Assembly: GCA_021604925.1 (NCBI GenBank)
Contig: BQJX01000168.1
Coordinates: forward strand, 1 to 6,485
DNA length: 6,485 nucleotides
Origin: Gemmatimonadota bacterium
GTDB lineage: Bacteria; ARS69
Direction: 5' to 3'
Positions 5,461-6,485 of the stretch are shown here, piece after piece. The translations under genes were made by a program, and so were the position numbers. Every line of letters starts with the position of its first letter. The first letter of the stretch is position 1. The notes below the pieces were generated by a model. That model searched no databases and was not told the origin of the DNA. It saw nothing but the letters and a program-made list of their open reading frames with translations.

Positions 5461-5501
5461 GGCGATGATCTCCTGGTCGAGGTTCCGGCGGCTCCGCTCC
5501 G

Positions 5502-5507
5502 ATTCTA
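5502..5507 (-). promoter_or_regulatory. Possible -10 element of the DUF2277 gene
   Basis: On the - strand the hexamer TAGAAT (five of six matches to TATAAT) lies about 41 nt before the start codon, in one of the few AT-richer spots of the window. No convincing -35 box is found 16-18 nt upstream (best is TTCGGC), so this is a weak call. Confidence 0.25.
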
Positions 5508-5534
5508 ACCCAGCGAACGTGGGCGCCGAAAGGA

Positions 5535-5556
5535 GCGGGCCGGGCGATGGGTCCGC
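5535..5556 (-). terminator. Imperfect hairpin after the membrane protein stop (weak terminator candidate)
   Basis: Reading the - strand just past the TAG (5561-5559), GCGGACC and GGCCCGC form a 7-bp stem with one A-C mismatch around an 8-nt loop. It is followed by a short pyrimidine stretch TCCTTTC (complement of 5528-5534). It could end the upstream transcript before the DUF2277 gene, but the stem is imperfect and the T-run short. Confidence 0.25.
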
Positions 5557-5558
5557 GC

Positions 5559-6485
5559 CTACGATGCCGCGGTGGCGGCCGCGCTCCGCCGCGAGAACAA
5601 TCCCCACGCGATCAGGTAGATCGCCGCACCCGCATACGCCACCACTTCGTAGCCGGCCAGCATGGACAGCGCCAACGACGTGACGCTGGCGACCACGCTG
5701 AACGCACCGTTCATGGCCCAGAACCACGGTTTGTGGCTCTCGCCGAACGACGACATGCCCATGGGAAACGGAAAGCCCATCAGGAACGCGGGCGGCAGCA
5801 ACAGCGCCAGACTCATGGCCACGCGGGCTCCGAACGGCCACCCCAGCGTGGACGTGAAGACCACGCCGACCAGTGCGTTCAGGGCGATCACCAGGACCGG
5901 GAGCAGGAGCAGCAGCCATCGCACCCGCGCGACGGGCACGCGGGACGCCGCCAGCGACCCGGCTCCCGCGCCCAGCAACATGGCCGCCAGCACCACGGTG
6001 GTGGCGTAGCTGGGGTGCCCGAGATACAGAATGAACCGATGGATCCACGCCGTCTCCACGAACAGGAACGCAAGCCCGATGCACGCGAAGAACCCGCTTC
6101 CCGACCAGAAGCCGGCATCGCGCGCCACGCAGCGGCCGAACGCGACCGGCAGGAAGAAGAGCGCGGCCGTGAGGATCACCACCACCAGGATCAGCTGGCG
6201 CAGCAGCACCACCGACTGCTCGTTCACGGAAAGGCGCGACACGAGATCGCGATCCACCTTGCCGAACACGGGAACCGTCTGGAAGAAGAAGGGTCGGTCG
6301 TCGTTCGGCGGCGACAGGTCCAGGCCCATGGCCGCGGCGGCCGCCGGCCCGGCCGTGAGCAACCCGTGGATCATGGCCACCTGCGGCGTGCGCTCCTTGG
6401 GCGGCCAGACCCGCTGGAAGCCGCGCGCGTCGCAGACGCCATCGATCTGCGTGAGGTCCTGCTGGGTGAACGGTCGCTTGGAGAT
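5559..6485 (-). CDS. C-terminal part of a membrane-bound spermidine/spermine-synthase-like protein (5' end outside the window)
   Basis: 308 residues are visible; the frame is open to the window edge at 6485, so the N-terminus is missing. The visible part begins I-S-K-R-P-F-T-Q-Q-D-L, then G-F-Q-R-V-W-P-P, and after about 60 residues D-L-S-P-P-N-D-D-R-P-F-F-F. These are features of the end of the methyltransferase-like fold in large membrane proteins annotated as spermidine/spermine synthase-like. In that family a Rossmann aminopropyltransferase-like domain is fused to several membrane helices. About seven hydrophobic helices follow, roughly at visible residues 93-118, 131-156, 160-182, 191-213, 222-245, 253-277 and 279-299, with a short basic tail. 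The catalytic core would lie outside the window, so activity cannot be judged. A GTG at 6380 is in frame, but the sequence before it is family-like, so it is not taken as the start. Real polyamine synthesis is uncertain, as many such fusions have no proven substrate. Confidence 0.78.
   Translation of the reverse strand: MSKRPFTQQDLTQIDGVCDARGFQRVWPPKERTPQVAMIHGLLTAGPAAAAAMGLDLSPPNDDRPFFFQTVPVFGKVDRDLVSRLSVNEQSVVLLRQLILVVVILTAALFFLPVAFGRCVARDAGFWSGSGFFACIGLAFLFVETAWIHRFILYLGHPSYATTVVLAAMLLGAGAGSLAASRVPVARVRWLLLLLPVLVIALNALVGVVFTSTLGWPFGARVAMSLALLLPPAFLMGFPFPMGMSSFGESHKPWFWAMNGAFSVVASVTSLALSMLAGYEVVAYAGAAIYLIAWGLFSRRSAAATAAS

Noticed and set aside
5461..6084. A longer DUF2277 reading frame reaching back to 6084 on the - strand
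   Set aside because: The extra residues lie antiparallel-frame to the membrane protein on the same strand and are Arg/Val-rich with no homology. The family's conserved N-terminus M-C-R-N-I begins at 5460 with its own Shine-Dalgarno.
1..6485. tRNA, rRNA, CRISPR array, insertion sequence or phage attachment site
   Set aside because: No cloverleaf-like segments, regularly spaced repeats, transposase motifs or terminal inverted repeats were seen on either strand.

Overview
The window is GC-rich throughout (about two thirds G+C by eye, not computed) and densely coding, with short intergenic gaps. It comes from a Gram-negative (diderm) bacterium: it encodes an outer-membrane beta-barrel with a terminal aromatic residue, Sec signal peptides, one clear and one probable lipoprotein, and a fused cytochrome/beta-barrel protein. 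The first coding fragment ends in a FlgD-like/type-A-sorting-like C-terminal module (W-D-x-R-D-x-x-G-x-x-V-x-x-G-V-Y-F-V pattern), which is abundant in Candidatus Eisenbacteria and other FCB-related candidate phyla. I therefore suggest an uncultivated lineage of that kind. This is inference from style and domain content, not a taxonomic assignment.

Layout. Positions 2-118 are the 3' end of a secreted or sorted protein. Positions 193-3908 hold a compact same-strand cluster of four envelope genes: an eight-stranded-type outer-membrane barrel (193-777), a lipoprotein monoheme cytochrome c (782-1228), a diheme cytochrome fused to a putative outer-membrane porin barrel (1219-2625), and a probable lipoprotein with a two-lobed retropepsin-like aspartic protease and a PDZ domain (2631-3908). 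Gaps are 4 nt, a 10-nt overlap (or 11-nt gap), and 5 nt, so co-transcription is very likely. A second + strand pair follows: a six-cysteine secreted protein of unknown function (3979-4545) and a multi-pass DUF4328 membrane protein (4555-5142), 9 nt apart, with the second gene's Shine-Dalgarno overlapping the first gene's stop codon.

The last part is on the - strand and converges on the + strand genes around a small hairpin at 5152-5167. It contains a DUF2277 protein (5188-5460) and, upstream of it, the C-terminal portion of a large membrane protein of the spermidine/spermine-synthase-like type (5559 to beyond 6485).

The most interesting part is 193-3908. A lipoprotein cytochrome next to a heme-bearing porin looks like a small outer-membrane electron-transfer conduit. 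It is analogous in concept to Cyc2 and to porin-cytochrome complexes, but its architecture differs: two CXXCH motifs in a short N-terminal domain, followed by a barrel of about 380 residues. The companion protease/PDZ lipoprotein is an unexpected partner. I saw no RNA genes, insertion sequences, CRISPR arrays or origins. No gene-free stretch exceeds 100 nt.
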